From Gallionellales bacterium GWA2_60_142 (GTDB lineage: Bacteria > Pseudomonadota > Gammaproteobacteria > Burkholderiales > Gallionellaceae): a stretch of 44,622 bases of DNA. A model generated the notes under the pieces. That model had not been told where the DNA came from. It saw only the letters and a program-made list of their open reading frames with translations, and ran no database searches. Each line of letters begins with the position of its first letter. Positions within the stretch are counted from its first letter, which is position 1. This document shows positions 44,290 through 44,622 of the stretch, one piece after another. Made by a program: the position numbers and the translations under genes. The stretch is from the NCBI GenBank assembly GCA_001801085.1, contig MGWR01000048.1:1-44622 (forward strand). Direction: 5' to 3'.

Positions 44290-44622
44290 ATGACGAACGT
44301 CGAGCAGTTGCTGGGAGATGAAGCGGCACATTTGTTGCAATATCGTTGCGCAGGCATTCCAAAAGAATCCCTGCACCTCCCGGGACCGGACTACGTGGAT
44401 CGCGTCGTGGCGATGAAGGACCGCAAGGTCGGCGTGCTGCGCAGCCTGCAAGCCTTGTATGGACATGGCCGCCTGGCGAATACCGGCTACATCTCCATCC
44501 TGCCGGTGGATCAGGGCGTGGAGCATTCCGGCGCCGCGTCGTTCGCGCCCAACCCGATGTATTTCGACCCGGAGAACATCGTCAAGCTCGCGCTCGAAGG
44601 CGGCTGCAACGGCGTGGCCTCG
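44290..44622 (+). CDS. fbaB: class I fructose-bisphosphate aldolase, partial (C-terminus off the window)
   Basis: The first 111 residues are visible, starting [20 protein letters not shown]. The stretch [20 protein letters not shown] is typical of the archaeal-type (DhnA/FbaB) class I aldolase, which uses a Schiff-base lysine further downstream. ATG 44290 is preceded by GAGGAG. The gene is divergent from purT. Confidence 0.88.
   Translation, partial: MTNVEQLLGDEAAHLLQYRCAGIPKESLHLPGPDYVDRVVAMKDRKVGVLRSLQALYGHGRLANTGYISILPVDQGVEHSGAASFAPNPMYFDPENIVKLALEGGCNGVAS

Overview
The window looks like a chromosomal segment of a betaproteobacterium, probably in the Nitrosomonadales/Gallionellaceae neighbourhood. 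This is inferred from gene content and order, not from a database match. Coding regions are GC-rich (39 of 60 bases in a pnp line that I counted). The translation factor EF-P carries Arg32 and sits beside its rhamnosyltransferase EarP. The rimP-nusA-infB-rbfA-truB-rpsO-pnp order is the classic proteobacterial one. No tRNA, rRNA, CRISPR array, prophage or transposase gene was seen.

Layout. 1-2490: a partial yceD on the minus strand, then maf and an RsmI-like methylase on the plus strand, a 144-bp imperfect palindrome, and dksA. 2588-3421: a solitary AT-richer gene for a TIR/nucleoside-deoxyribosyltransferase-like protein between two terminators, probably acquired. 3501-12309 (minus): pnp, rpsO, truB, rbfA, infB, nusA, rimP, with promoter and attenuator-like hairpin in the rimP leader. 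12462-18099 (minus): a YaiI/DUF188 protein, a two-gene membrane/ankyrin operon, a small membrane protein coupled to a flavin reductase, and uvrB. 18188-18257 holds a two-hairpin dispersed repeat.

18288-22869 is the most coherent accessory block. On the minus strand, norY, norS, a SCO/SenC copper chaperone and a membrane orf1 form a cluster matching the sNOR (norSY-senC-orf1) nitric oxide reductase arrangement. It is extended by a His-rich periplasmic protein and a DsrC/TusE-like protein in which the usual penultimate cysteine is a tryptophan. A divergent NsrR-type Rrf2 regulator lies across a promoter region in which a perfect 12-bp inverted repeat brackets the norY promoter. The likely job is NO detoxification or respiration under NO control.

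23006-27296: a ROK sugar kinase, an RhlE-type helicase, a DUF2784 protein, and an AspC-type aminotransferase followed by a 14-codon relic of a second aminotransferase 3' end. 27311-34052 (minus): a 1724-residue protein joining an N-terminal regulatory domain, about 860 residues of Ala/Glu/Lys coiled coil, a class III nucleotidyl cyclase domain, a membrane segment and an AsmA-like periplasmic domain, followed by a response regulator with an HD-GYP domain. This pair suggests nucleotide second-messenger signalling. 34351-37446 (minus): a small Cys-rich protein, efp, earP and an orphan FliD-like protein. 37587-41982 (minus): a MacAB-type exporter with two permeases, one ATPase and an adaptor, interrupted by a palindromic repeat. 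42145-44622: cspA with a terminator-like leader hairpin, a VOC/glyoxalase protein with purT, and the start of a class I fructose-bisphosphate aldolase gene.

Most long open frames opposite infB, nusA, pnp, uvrB, the helicase and the coiled-coil gene are antisense shadows and were left out.
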